Part shown: positions 1 to 10,043 of the stretch, piece by piece
Position numbering within the stretch: the first letter of the stretch is position 1
How the letters are laid out: each line of letters starts with the position of its first letter
Source: Azolla caroliniana
Lineage: Eukaryota > Polypodiophyta
Assembly (NCBI GenBank): GCA_043228905.1
Contig: JBHGNT010000059.1
Location: 1-64,000, forward strand
DNA: 64,000 nucleotides
Direction of reading: 5' to 3'
Program-made: the position numbers and the translations under genes
The notes under the pieces: generated by a model
The model's database searches: none
What the model was told of the DNA's origin: nothing
Seen by the model: the letters and a program-made list of their open reading frames with translations, nothing else

Positions 1-1104
1 TTTTTTAAAAGAACATATATGTCAAGGGTCCTTATTTCGCCCTCATTTACCAAAACTATGTTGGTACGTTACCTAACCTCAAGTCTCGTAATTACGATGG
101 CATACGCCAAAGTGCAACCTAATGGTCAAGCCAAATGAGCCCTCGTTTCGTAGTACGCTCACGTGGGCCATCACATGGTCACATCATTACGAATGCCTCT
201 TGTAAGAACGAGCTCATGGTGGCATCGTATCCATGTAACGAGGGAGGGATGTTGGATACGTGCGTCATTGGAGCGACCTCACTTGAAGTGGGTCAAGCCC
301 TACGTACTCAACATCATTTTGGCTATTGGCGTTTCTTTACGTAACGAAATCGAGGTTGTCAATGGGGTTATCAACAATAAAAAAATGTTGAAAAAGGGAT
401 GGTGACAACGCCATTCTCACAAAAATGTGAGGACGGCCACCAACATCCTTTTCCCGACCATGACAACTTTCGATATAATCACGTAATAACGAATATACAC
501 ATATGTTTACTTATCACATATATACGATCAAATACGTATATAGGTAACCACATATGCCTATATTAAACATATCGTTATAGTAAATAGCCACAAATGATAT
601 GATCGAGATACGTAATCGAGGTATATACCTCTACGCACACGAAACATCCACAAATAAGAGATCATCGTAATACGCAATGCAGGTATTGACCTCTTACGCA
701 TACGAGACCAAACGCATATCGTTTACAGCAAATCAAGGTATTAAACTCATACGCAAACGTAACATATGTTCATGAACGTAATACGTAATTGAGGTATTAA
801 CCTCGTACGCATACGACACTCATCACATATTATCAATATGTCAAACGAGGTATTGACCTCGTGCACATATGTAAACGTTTTAGATCATCAATTAAAGACC
901 ACTACAACATCATTGACTTAATGAAAAAAATGACATATAAACTAAACACATGATTAGATGGGAGAAGAGAGAATAGAAAGAAAAATTATGGAAAGAGTTA
1001 CGGAAGTTCTTTATTGATCGTTGTCTGGATCAAGGCCAACCGCACAACGATCGATCAGCATCAATCAAAAGACAAATGAAAAACAAAGAAACATTAGTAC
1101 AAAA
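1..1104 (-). repeat. Retrotransposon leader, left copy (runs off the window)
   Basis: This stretch is repeated at about 2811-3917 with only scattered differences. Read on the minus strand it follows the LTR at 1118-1571 and a primer binding site, so it is the 5' untranslated leader of an LTR retrotransposon whose body continues beyond base 1. No coding frame of note is seen. It holds five imperfect palindromes of the type GAGGTATTAACCTC at about 618, 680, 735, 791 and 847, spaced 55-62 bp apart. The two copies of this leader are the clearest sign that two element units stand in tandem here. Confidence 0.75.
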
Positions 1105-1115
1105 CTCTGATACCA
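1105..1115 (-). promoter_or_regulatory. Primer binding site (initiator-Met tRNA type)
   Basis: On the minus strand this reads TGGTATCAGAG, the usual plant LTR-retrotransposon primer binding site, complementary to the 3' end of initiator methionine tRNA. It lies directly inside the LTR at 1118-1571 and sets the orientation of the element as leftward. Confidence 0.8.
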
Positions 1116-1117
1116 AA

Positions 1118-1571
1118 TATTATAGATCTAGGTACTAAAGTAAGCTTAAGATAAGGATAAAGAAATGAAAGATAGAAAGGAGAAAGAGAAAGAAGGGTGC
1201 CGATCCACCCGACCACCCCCGAGCGAAGGGATCGAGACGGACTCGAGCCTCGATCGGCGTCCCATACCACCGTCGTGGCGTCGAGTCATACCTGGTGCTG
1301 GCGCGCTCGCTACAAGAGTTGACCCACCACACGAGCAGAGTCTCGATGTAGTCAAAAGATGATCAAATGAGGGTAGCTAGGCCTCTTATTTATAGCGATA
1401 CCCAAGGCCCCCAGGCAAGTTCACACTTGACCTAATGGGTTGTCTCAATCCCGAGGATTAAAAGTAATCCTCCCCTTCTTTACACTCTCGTTTAACCCTC
1501 ACACTTATCCACGTGTATAGAATACTACGGTAAATCTTACCACGGGATATTATATGGTCATGCCCGTAACA
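1118..1571 (-). repeat. LTR A of Ty3/gypsy element
   Basis: On the minus strand the LTR starts TGTTACGGGCATGACC at 1571 and ends just before the primer binding site. It is about 454 bp long. A TATA box (CTATAAATAA, minus strand, about 1387-1396) would start transcription towards base 1. The same sequence recurs at 3929-4386 with a few percent difference by eye. The inner end does not show a clear terminal CA, so the exact U5 border is uncertain by a few bases. Confidence 0.75.
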
Positions 1572-1968
1572 CCACGCCACCAAGCGGCGGCCTTACCTCG
1601 AGTTGTCGGCCGATATATGCAATCTTCGTACTATCTGGCGTGGGATAGAGCTCAAAATGAGACTCCCATCGTCCTAGCCATGTGCAGATTGTTTCTTCGG
1701 TTCTTTCCTTTTTGTCTCCCGTATATGGCTTAACGACAAATGATGGTTCACCTTGTTGTTCATCAATTCTATTAGTCTCACGTTGTAGACTAATGACACG
1801 TGCCTCAAGAGCACTCTGAGATTGCCGAAGTTTGGTCATCTGTTGAGCGGTTAAACTAAGGTATTGGCTTATTTGTGCCAAATACATCTGAGTGGACATT
1901 TGTCCAGGAGGACTCCCTTGAGTTCCTTCCGCTTGAGCGGATGACATCGGGTCGTTAATGTAAGCCAA
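1572..1968 (-). pseudogene. Retrotransposon gag N-terminal fragment
   Basis: The open frame encodes a Gln- and Ser-rich N-terminus, a short predicted coiled coil (residues about 40-70), then a segment with the WLGRWESHFELYP motif typical of plant Ty3/gypsy Gag. The first in-frame ATG is at 1947; the frame opens slightly upstream with a non-ATG codon. Gag breaks off at about 1572, where LTR A begins, with no capsid remainder, zinc knuckle, pol or polypurine tract. The unit has therefore lost nearly all of its coding region. Confidence 0.7.
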
Positions 1969-2004
1969 GAAAGATTATTTCTAGAAAAGAAATAGGATAA
2001 GGTC

Positions 2005-2573
2005 ATAACATCATGTCGTGATGTAAACATATCATGGGCAAACATTAATCGATATCATGATCTCACGTCAATACCCCTCTATACGTATGAGATCAGGTTC
2101 AAGATCAGGTTATTATGGTAACACAAAGGTGTTTTAAAAACCATGGGGGTGACAATTTAATGTCTTTCCCTGATCTCTATATCGATTTTTTCATGGCAAC
2201 TCCCCGAGGCTCAACCATGTATGTCCGCGTGATGAGTAGTTTATACACGAAAAAAATGTTAACAATAAACTATGTTTCTGTGCCCACATAACATCATGTC
2301 GTGATGTAAACATATCATGGGCAAACATTAATCGATATCATGATCTCACGTCAATACACCTCTAGACGTATGAGATCAGGTTCAAGATCAGGTTATTATG
2401 GTAACACAAAGGTGTTTTAAAAACCATGGGGGTGACAATTTAATGTCTTTCCCTGATCTCTATATCGATTTTTTCATGGCAGCTCCCCGAGGCTCAACCA
2501 TGTATGTTCGCGTCATGAGTAGTTTATACACGAAAAAAATGTTAACAATAAACTATGTTTCTGGGCCCACATA
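2005..2573. repeat. 283-bp tandem duplication in the retroelement leader
   Basis: Two nearly identical copies lie back to back, about 2005-2287 and 2288-2570, both starting ATAACATCATGTCGTGATG and both running through the segment GGTTATTATGGTAACAC. Only a handful of substitutions separate them. The duplication sits inside the leader of the deleted element and codes for nothing recognisable. Confidence 0.85.
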
Positions 2574-2591
2574 TGTAGTTTCGACACTTTA

Positions 2592-2810
2592 AGTGCTATT
2601 ACGAGGACCCCGAGGTGCACTTAGACCTCAAGTCTAAACATGTGTTATAGTCATATGTATCAATGATATTGTATGGTCTTGGTCATATTTGAACTCGAGA
2701 CCTCGAGAACGAATACATTAAACACTTGAGCCAACCAAGTAAGTTGCTCTTCTCGAATGCTTAATGTTTGATGCGTATAAGAGATATGCGAGGCATTTGA
2801 TCATATATGT
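2592..2810. other. Leader segment with a weak tRNA-like stretch
   Basis: No gene is seen. On the minus strand, about 2745-2680 contains a weak A-box-like run (TTGGTTGGCTCAAGTG) followed by a B-box-like run (CTCGAGTTCAAAT). This could be an old tRNA-derived SINE head inserted in the leader, but no poly(A) tail or target duplication is clear. Confidence 0.25.
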
Positions 2811-3917
2811 TTTTTTTAAAAGAACATATATGTCAAGGGTCCTTTTTTCGCCCTCATTTACCAAAACTATGTTGGTACATTACCTAACCTCAAGTCTCGT
2901 CATTACGATGGCATATGCCAAAGTGCAACCTAATGGTCAAGCCAAATGAGCCCTCATTTCGTAGTAGGCCCACGTGGCCCATAACATGGTCACGTCATTA
3001 CGAATGCCTCTCCTAAGAACGAGCTCATGGTGGCATTGTATCCATGTAACGAGGGAGGGATGTTGGATACGTGTGTCGTTGGAGCGACCTCACTTGAAGT
3101 GGGTCAAGCCCTACGTACTCAGCATCATTATGGCTATAGGCGTTTCTTTACGTAACGAAATCGAGGTCATCAACGGGGTTGTCAACAATCAAAAATTGTT
3201 GAAAAAGGGATGTTGACAACGCCATTCTCACACAAATGTGAGGACGGCCACCAACATCCTTTTCCCGACAAGGACAACTTTCGATATAATCACGTAATAA
3301 CGAATATACACATATGTTTACTTATCACATATATACGATCAAATACGTATATAGGTAACCACATATGCCTATATTAAACATATCGTTATATTAAATAGCC
3401 ACAAATGATGTGATCAAGATACGTAATCGAGGTATATACCTCTACGCACACGAAACATCCACAAATAAGAGATCATCGTAATACGCAATGGAGGTATTGA
3501 CCTCTTACGCATACGAGACCAAACACATATCCTTTACAACAAATCAAGGTATTAAACTCATACGCAAACGTAACATATGTTCGTGAACATAATACGTAAT
3601 TGAGGTATTAACCTCGTACGCATACAACACTCATCACATATTATTTATATGTCAAACGAGGTATTGACCTCGTACACATATGTAAACGTTTTAGATCATC
3701 AATTAAAGACCACTACAACATCATTGACTTAATGAAAAAAAATGACATATAAACTAAACACATGATTAGATAGGAGAAGAGAGAATAAATAAAAAAAATT
3801 ACGGAAAGAGTTACCGAAGTTCTTTGTTGATCGTTGTCTGGATCAAGGCCGATCGCACATCGATCGATCACCATCAATCAAAAGACAAATGAAAAACAAA
3901 GAAACATTAGTACATAA
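2811..3917 (-). repeat. Retrotransposon leader, right copy
   Basis: This is the direct repeat of 1-1104. It follows LTR B and its primer binding site on the minus strand. It carries the same series of five GAGGTATT(A/G)ACCTC-like palindromes at about 3429, 3491, 3546, 3602 and 3658. No coding region is visible. Confidence 0.75.
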
Positions 3918-3928
3918 ATCTGATACCA
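3918..3928 (-). promoter_or_regulatory. Primer binding site, decayed copy
   Basis: The minus strand reads TGGTATCAGAT. The first ten bases match the initiator-Met tRNA type site and the eleventh has changed. It stands in the same place relative to LTR B as 1105-1115 does to LTR A. Confidence 0.65.
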
Positions 3929-4386
3929 AATATTAGAGATCTAGGTACTAAAGTAAGCTTAAGATAAGGATAAATTAATGATAGATAGAAAGGAGAAACA
4001 GAAAGAAGGGTGCCGATCTACCCGACCACCCCTGAGTGAAGGGATCGAGACGGACTCGAGCCTCGATCGGCATCCCATACCACCGTCGTGGCGTCGAGTC
4101 GTACCTGGTACTTGCGCACTCGCTACAAGAGTTGACCCACCACAATAGCAGAGTCTCGATGTAGTCAAAAGATAGTCAAATGAGGGTAGCTAGGCCTCTT
4201 ATTTATAGCGATACCCAAGGCCCCCAGGCAAGTTCACACTTGGCCTAATGGGTTGTCTCAATCTCGAGGATTTAAAAGTAATCCTCCCCTTCTTTACACT
4301 CTCGTTTAACCCTCACACTTATCCACGTGTATAGAATACTATGGTAAATTCTCACCACAGGGTATTAAATGGTCATGCCCGTAACA
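3929..4386 (-). repeat. LTR B of Ty3/gypsy element
   Basis: This second copy of the LTR, about 458 bp, starts TGTTACGGGCATGACC on the minus strand at 4386. It has the same TATA box (CTATAAATAA near 4199-4208). It serves both as the 3' LTR of the pol-bearing element to its right and as the 5' LTR of the deleted unit to its left. Confidence 0.75.
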
Positions 4387-4549
4387 CCCATGCAAGTTCA
4401 CACTTGGCCTAATGGGTTGTCTCAATGCCGCGAATTAAAAGTAATCCTCCCCTTCTTTACACTCTCGTTTAACCCTCACACCTATCCACATGTATAGAAT
4501 ACTATGGTAAATTCTGACCACGTGATATTATATGGTCATGCCCGTAACA
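4387..4549 (-). repeat. Partial tandem duplication of the LTR start
   Basis: About 160 bp repeat the outer end of LTR B (compare about 4229-4386), including the terminal TGTTACGGGCATGACC, which here begins at 4549. The polypurine tract abuts this copy, so 4549 is the functional 3' LTR start for the pol element. The insertion of 4387-4549 makes this LTR about 620 bp rather than 455 bp. Confidence 0.7.
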
Positions 4550-4565
4550 TACTCCCCCCCCTCTT
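4550..4565 (-). promoter_or_regulatory. Polypurine tract before the 3' LTR
   Basis: On the minus strand this is AAAGAGGGGGGGAGTA followed at once by the LTR start TGTTAC. This is the expected plus-strand priming site of an LTR retrotransposon and fixes the LTR border at 4549/4550. Confidence 0.8.
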
Positions 4566-5830
4566 TAAAACATTGCACTCTTGCAATGGAAAGTTAGGGA
4601 AGTTAGTTCTAAGAGTATTTTCGCGTTCCCATGTGGCATCTATGATAGATTTATCCATCCATTTAATTTTAAATTCTCAAATTATTTTAGTACGCAGATT
4701 TTTTGTTTTAACATCTAGAATTCTTTCTGGTACATGTGGTTTAGAAGATAATTCTGTAGAAGTAACCAGAGTTTCAGTTGCAACTGTATTGTCACCAAAA
4801 CCTAGAAGTTCTTTTAGACGACTTACATGAAAATTTGGATGAATTTCAACGCCATCGGGAAGAGCGAGACAATAGGCTGATGAACCAATGCGTTTGAGGA
4901 CTGTAAAAGGTCCACAAAACCGCGGGGATAACTTAGCGCACTTACCCGTAGACAATGTCTTCGAATTGTGAGGTATACGTAAAAATACTTTCTTTCTAGG
5001 GTTGAATACACGAGGTTGCCTATTATGATCAGCGTAAGAAGGCACTCTATCTTGAGCTATCTTTATATTATCTCGTGCAATATGCAACATATCTTGCATA
5101 TCCCGAAGAAAGTTTTGCGTACTTCGCAACTCATCATAATGTATATTAACATCAATCGGGGTTCGTAGCTGAAAACCATACATCAACATAAAAGGACTAT
5201 ATCCCATCGATATATGCTTGGAGCTGTTATAAGCAAACTCCAAAATTGGGAGATAACGTTCCCATTTTGTTGGTTTTACACCAACGTATGCTCGAAGCAT
5301 GTCCTCAATAATTTGATTTACTCGTTCTGTCTGTCCATCGGATTGAGGATGATCCGTGGAGCTCATGCTCAATGTAGTTTCTAACTTCTTGAAGACTTGC
5401 GTCCAGAAGTCACTAGTAAACTTTGGATCTCGATCACTCACGATATCCATCGATAACCCATAAAAACGAAATAACTCGTCAACGTATTGGTAAGCCAATT
5501 CGGGAGCTGTTACCGTGGTTTTAGTAGCAATAAATCTGGTCATTTTAGTTAGCCTATCAACCACAACCCAGATGGCATCATGGTGTTTTTGGGTGCGAGG
5601 AAGGCTAACAATAAAATACATGGATATACTTTCCCATTTATTATTGGGAATGTCGAAGGGATGTAAAAGTCATGCGGCTTTAAGTCGCTTGGTTTTGTTA
5701 ACCTCACATTGGTGACATTTAGTTACACATCTATGTATGTCAGGGTGCATCCTAGGCCAATAGAATTGAGTGGAGATTAGAACGAGTGTATGATGTATTC
5801 TAGGGTGCCCTGCTGAGGGTGCATCATGGC
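4566..5830 (-). pseudogene. Ty3/gypsy integrase with chromodomain-like tail, broken
   Basis: Integrase inserts retroelement cDNA into the genome. An N-terminal zinc-binding CHQC segment (about 5745-5700) is followed by an in-frame stop near 5665. The catalytic core is then open from 5621 to 4677, with candidate catalytic residues in WVVVDRLTK, IVSDRDPKF and DGQTERVNQ (D, D, E). A GPF-type C-terminal segment (FCGPFTVLKRIG) follows, then HPNFHVSRLK. A TGA at 4677 interrupts the tail; downstream in the same frame are IKW and DATWE motifs like a chromodomain end. Two stops show it is not functional. Confidence 0.85.
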
Positions 5831-5831
5831 A

Positions 5832-6566
5832 TTAAAAAAGAATTCTCTTTTTGACCTCAGGCAAATCTGGAACACAAACCTTCCCATTACGGTACATTAG
5901 ACCGTTAGCAATGTGGAAGTATTCCTTTGACGATGTGGTGGTGTCTATTCCAGACTCAACTCTTGCCCAATATTTTACAAAATAAATGTCATCAGGATAC
6001 TTTCCTCGAAGGTGATCATAAAGATCTGATGTTATTTTAGTGAAGCTAAGCATGTTAACTTCGCGGATGCGACTTATTGCATTAGCGACAATGTTCATGG
6101 AACCTTTACAATATCGTATGGAAAAATCAAAGTCCTGGATGAGATCAGCCCATCGTGCCTTACGACCTTTCAGGTCTTGTTGGTCACAAAAATATTTCAA
6201 GGAGTCGTGGTCCGTAGTTACCACAAAGCGATTTCCATAAAGATAATGGCGCCATGTTTTGAGCGCATGTATAACTGCAAATAATTCATTTTCTTGAACG
6301 GTATACCGACATTGAGTAGAATCAAGTTTCTTACTCTCGAATGCTATTGGTTTACCATCTTGATACAAGACAACACCTATAGCATAATCGCTTGCATCGG
6401 TTTCAACCTCAAAAGGTTTTGAAGGATCGGGTAAAAGAAGTGAAGGAGTCTTGCAAACCAGGTCCTTGAGTTCCTTAAAGGCAAGGTCTAGTGTAGCATT
6501 CCACACAATAGGTTTTGTAGACTTACGCGTTTGAACTTTTAAAAGATCAGTAAACGGCGTCGTCAA
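5832..6566 (-). pseudogene. Ty3/gypsy RNase H and linker, part of pol
   Basis: RNase H degrades the RNA strand during reverse transcription. The motifs ETDASDYAIG, the ENELFAV helix and TTDHDSLKYF supply three of the acidic catalytic positions. The fourth, normally Asp in the family's ADALSR-type motif, is Asn here (VANAISR). The open segment starts with a non-ATG codon because it is the middle of a polyprotein, and it shares its frame with the reverse transcriptase and integrase parts. Confidence 0.85.
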
Positions 6567-7580
6567 TTAGGAGTAATTACGAAGAGACTTTCGCAAAAAC
6601 CCCACAAAACCAAGGAATGATCAAACTTCTCGAATATTCCGAAGAGTGGGCCAAAGCTTGATTTTCTCGATGCGAGAAGGATCAATTTCAACTCCTCGTT
6701 CGGTTATGAGATGTCCTAGATAAGTAATTGATTTCTTGAAGAACTCACATTTTGAGATCTTCACATAAAACTGTTTGTCACGCAATGTTTGTAAAACAAA
6801 GCAGACACGTTTAGCATGTTCTTGTAATGTACGGATATAAACTAAAATATCATCAAAGAAAATAACAACAAATTTTCCAAGTTGTTATCGGAAAATGTCA
6901 TTCATTTCTTGTTGAAATGTAGTCGGAGCATTGGTCAAACCAAAAGGCATAACCAAAAACTCATAATGGCCATAGCGTGTACGAAATGTCGTTTTTGGAA
7001 CGTCGTCCTCATTTATACGAATTTGATGGTAGCCAGTATGGAGATCAAGATTCATAAAATACCAAGCTCCCTGGAGACGGTCAATTAGATCGTCAGCCCG
7101 GGGCAATGAATACGAATTCTTGATCGTCACTTTATTCAAGCGTCGATAATTAATACACATACGCCATGTGCCCTCTTTCTTTTTAACCAAGAGAACTGAT
7201 GCATCCCATGGAGATTTACTATAACGTATATAACCCATTCGTAAATAGTCCTTGAGTTGCTTAGATACCTCATCCTCTTTGGATCGACTTCAGCAATAAG
7301 GAGGTATACTTATTGGTGCAACACCAGGTACAATATCTATACGATGGTCCATATTATGTTTAGGAGGTAACCCATCTGGTACTTCACTCGGAAAAACATC
7401 ACGAAAATCATTTAAGATTTCATCAAGTTGTTGTTGTTCGAAATATGTTAATTGAATCGAGACATTATCAATATTGTAAACGTGAATGTTCGAATCAAAT
7501 ACACAATAAAATAGAGTAGAAAAAGACAACTCGGATATTGATGGGATTGTTTTTTTACACATTGAATAAAATGAGTACAA
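6567..7580 (-). pseudogene. Ty3/gypsy reverse transcriptase, broken
   Basis: The polymerase domain begins with a linker (FRDVFPSEVPDGLPP). An in-frame TGA at about 7290-7292 follows. The fingers and palm are next: [40 protein letters not shown] and [17 protein letters not shown] at about 6885-6887 falls just before the active site, which reads FFDD at about 6849-6860. The thumb side (KCEFF, TYLGHLI) follows towards 6620. Two stops make it inactive. The frame matches RNase H and integrase. Confidence 0.85.
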
Positions 7581-7942
7581 TCGTTCAGTACAAATGTTAT
7601 TGAATGATGAACCCTATCAATAGATAAAGAAGAGTTTTTATTATAGAACCAGGGATAACCCAGTATTACATCGGTGGTACCAAGATTCATTACATGGAAG
7701 TCTACTTCCTCAATATAAGTATCAATAGAAATTCCTAATGAATGAATCACCCTGTTGATGTATTGTACTCTTCCATCAGCCAAGTGCACTGTATAGGTGT
7801 GATCACTTATGGTGGGTTGGATTCCCCATATCTGAACCAAACGATCATTCACAAAATTGTGTGAGCTTCCCGAATCAAACAAAAATTGTACGGGAGATCC
7901 ATTGATATACTCGTTTGCACGTAGCAAATCATTGGGACCCAA
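7581..7942 (-). pseudogene. Retrotransposon aspartic protease
   Basis: The segment FLFDSGSSHNFV holds the DSG catalytic triad of a retropepsin-like protease, followed by the flap region and DVILGYPWF, the second conserved hydrophobic motif of Ty3/gypsy proteases. It lies in a different reading frame from the reverse transcriptase; the frame change falls near 7560-7600. The open frame continues out of register to 7448. No ATG opens it, as expected for a polyprotein part. Confidence 0.8.
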
Positions 7943-7990
7943 TACATAGTGAGGGAAAGAAGATTGACAATTACTTAAATGATGTGTATA

Positions 7991-8587
7991 GACCTAAAGG
8001 ACATTAGGAATCTGAGCTTTTTGGTCTGCAACTTTAGCTTTGTTGTCGTGCTCTTTTCGTTGGAGCTCATATGATATGTACTCATGAAAACACATGGCTA
8101 CCTAAGGTCAGTTGGGACCCTTTGCAATGGACATGGTCAAGGAAGCAAACCTATCCCTTTCTTTCAATTCACAACTAGATTGGGTCGCCATATTATAGCC
8201 GCTCAATCCGCCCGAGAGCCGGCTACTGCAAAGGTCTAGCACACATATCATGTTCCTTACACAATTATCACCAAGTTTTGACAGAAACTCTGGAACCAAC
8301 AACACGCGAGCTGAATCACCACTTTCCAATGACTATTAATACATAAGTCACTACTAGTTGGTGCATGACAGCGTGGGAACCTCAGCTCCCCTAATTGTGT
8401 AGTGTGTCCAACTGTATTAAAATCCACGCGACATGCTCTATGGGACTGCCGAGAGTCCCATCGAATATGGTGGGGGGTTGGCCGCTTATTGCAATTATGC
8501 TAGGTGCAAGGCTCAATCAAGTGGGGGAATGTATGTTGGCTATCATGGCAGGCCCCAATTGACAATTATGATCATTAGGAAGAGGGG
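7991..8587. other. Unassigned sequence between two retroelements
   Basis: No gene is supported. The 73-codon minus-strand frame at 8108-8329 resembles nothing I recognise, and it is not a Gag zinc knuckle. The junction near 7990-8100 is where the Ty3/gypsy element loses its 5' half, so this may be a rearranged or older insertion. Confidence 0.4.
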
Positions 8588-9260
8588 ATGACTTTGGTTA
8601 TTAAAGCACAAGAGATTTTTTTCTCCACCATCGGCAATTTCCACTCAACTCCTATTAGTGCCAAATCTCAAGTTGTGTTGGACTTGGTCAGCCCAATAAC
8701 TCTTTGGATTCTATGGAAACAACGGTGTAGACATGTCTTTTCCAACCAAAGCGCGCAACCAATAATGTTAAGGGAAAAGTACCAGTAAACCCTTGGAAGT
8801 TCGTCTATTTACCAAAATGCCCTTGGAAGTTCCAAATTTACCAAACTACCCCTATGTCCAAAAAATTACACTTTATAAAGTAATTATACACTCAAATCTA
8901 CAAGCCCTATTTACCAAAGATGGAAGAAATGGACTCGAACTAGCCCTATTTACCAAAGATTTGAGTGTATAATTACTTTATAAAGTGTAATTTTTGGATA
9001 TAGGGGTAGTTTGGTAAATTTGGAACTTCCAGGGGCATTCTGGTAAATAGACAAAACTTCTAGGGGTATCCTGGTACTTTTCCCTAATGTTAATGCAAGA
9101 GATATGGAGTGAAGATGTAGCCACTCTAAAGAGCCAATATGATGGCCTCAAGGACGACTCCTATAGAGTTAAAAGACAACGACTAGCCTTTATCCAACAA
9201 TGGTCGTCCTCTCCTTTTCTTGAGGCAGTGGGCATCCACATAATAATCTCATCTTTATAA
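8588..9260 (+). pseudogene. LINE-like (non-LTR retrotransposon) C-terminal coding fragment, split by a MITE
   Basis: The frame at 8588-8770 contains LWILWKQRCRHVF, a pattern common near the C-terminus of plant LINE reverse transcriptase proteins. The frame resumes after the MITE at 9093 with EIWSEDVATLKSQYDG and RLAFIQQW, and stops at 9258-9260. The two parts are in the same frame once the insert and one target copy are discounted. An in-frame stop just upstream (8576-8578) and the lack of the polymerase domain make it a relic. The family assignment is tentative. Confidence 0.45.
8771..9085. mobile_element. Foldback MITE, 315 bp, with 7-bp target duplication
   Basis: The ends AGGGAAAAGTACCAG and CTGGTACTTTTCCCT are perfect inverted repeats, and most of the element pairs with itself: the segments around 8861-8915 and 8960-8995 are complementary, with an asymmetric centre. 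The 7 bp AATGTTA occur on both sides (8764-8770 and 9086-9092) as a target-site duplication. It encodes nothing. A 7-9 bp duplication would fit a hAT- or Mutator-type non-autonomous element, but the superfamily is not settled. Confidence 0.85.
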
Positions 9261-10043
9261 CTAATGGAAGGAGTTTTTGATTGGAAAAAAAGAAGAAAAA
9301 AGAGGCTACATACATAATATAGAATATTATGTGCCAAAGATTAAAGTAAGAGGCATAATACACTAAATTACTAGCACATTGTTTCCACATACTTTGTAGC
9401 TCTACTTCATTCTCTACTCGAGCTGTTGATGATTACAAGCAATGATGTAGTACTAGATATCAGGACACGATCATCCTTAGGTCTCATCATTGTTGACCTC
9501 GATCTCCCCTTCTACCTATCACATACGTTTAATTAATTAGGCAAGTCATTGAGCCTTGCGTTTACTGAAAATGGTTTAAAGTTTTAAATTCTTTCAAAAC
9601 CTCATAAACAAGGTACGTTAGGGTGAAGATTGGTCGACAAAATTTTAACAAATAAGAGAGGAGAGGGTGTTAGAGAGATATGTGTGTGTGGATATTGTTT
9701 GAGATTGACATGCAAAAGATGAGCGTAGGTGGTTGTTTCACAAGGGTGGTTTATTGATTGGAGACCAATAAGAGATATGGTGAAGGCGACGAACCGGACC
9801 CACTAACTAGATAGATAGCCATAGACTCATCACTTACATACATACTTTTGAGAGGGAGGGCAAAGGAAAGGAGGAGCTTTTTTGTTGGGTGTTTGTTGGT
9901 GGTGGTCACTGGTCTGGGCGCTTCCCCCCCGCCCCCCTAGGAAGAGAGGAGAGGGAAAAGACAGCAGCAGCACCAAAGAAACACAGGTTACACAAAACAA
10001 CATAAGAAACGGAACTAGAGGAGGATCGGAGAGCTTCCCTCTC
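9261..10043. other. Gene-free region and OEP24 upstream sequence
   Basis: No coding gene is seen. The last 150-200 bp before 10044 are C- and A-rich and probably include the OEP24 promoter and 5' UTR. I see no sure TATA box. A frame stays open upstream to 9882, but its translation (Trp- and Pro-rich) looks like untranslated leader. Confidence 0.4.

Larger units (their letters stand above)
1118..4386 (-). mobile_element. Internally deleted LTR retrotransposon (LTR - leader - gag stub - LTR)
   Basis: In minus-strand order: LTR B (4386-3929), primer binding site (3928-3918), a leader of about 1.95 kb (to 1969), a truncated gag (1968-1572), then LTR A (1571-1118). A primer binding site and a second leader follow LTR A as well. 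The unit thus shares both LTRs with neighbours, a chained structure that LTR-LTR recombination between tandem or nested copies would produce. It cannot move by itself because it encodes no polymerase. Confidence 0.65.
3929..7990 (-). mobile_element. 5'-truncated, decayed Ty3/gypsy (chromovirus-like) retrotransposon
   Basis: On the minus strand the order is protease, reverse transcriptase, RNase H, integrase, a chromodomain-like tail, polypurine tract and 3' LTR. Integrase after RNase H is the Ty3/gypsy order, and the tail after integrase suggests the chromovirus branch. Gag and the 5' LTR are absent: recognisable element sequence stops near 7990. A frame change lies between protease and reverse transcriptase, and in-frame stops occur at about 7290, 6885, the integrase N-terminal part and 4677. 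It is a dead copy. Confidence 0.8.

Noticed and set aside
249-256. TGTTGGATACG at 249 and 3061 as an LTR end
   Set aside because: The repeat between the two copies continues past this point on both sides, while the primer binding site, TATA box and polypurine tract all place the LTR at about 1118-1571.
8108-8329. Minus-strand frame possibly representing the Gag end of the Ty3/gypsy element
   Set aside because: No zinc-knuckle CCHC motif or capsid similarity is visible, and the retroelement sequence seems to stop near 7990.
9882-10043. Upstream ATG extension of OEP24 by 54 codons
   Set aside because: The added residues are Trp/Pro-rich and unlike any OEP24 N-terminus. The family begins at the ATG at 10044.
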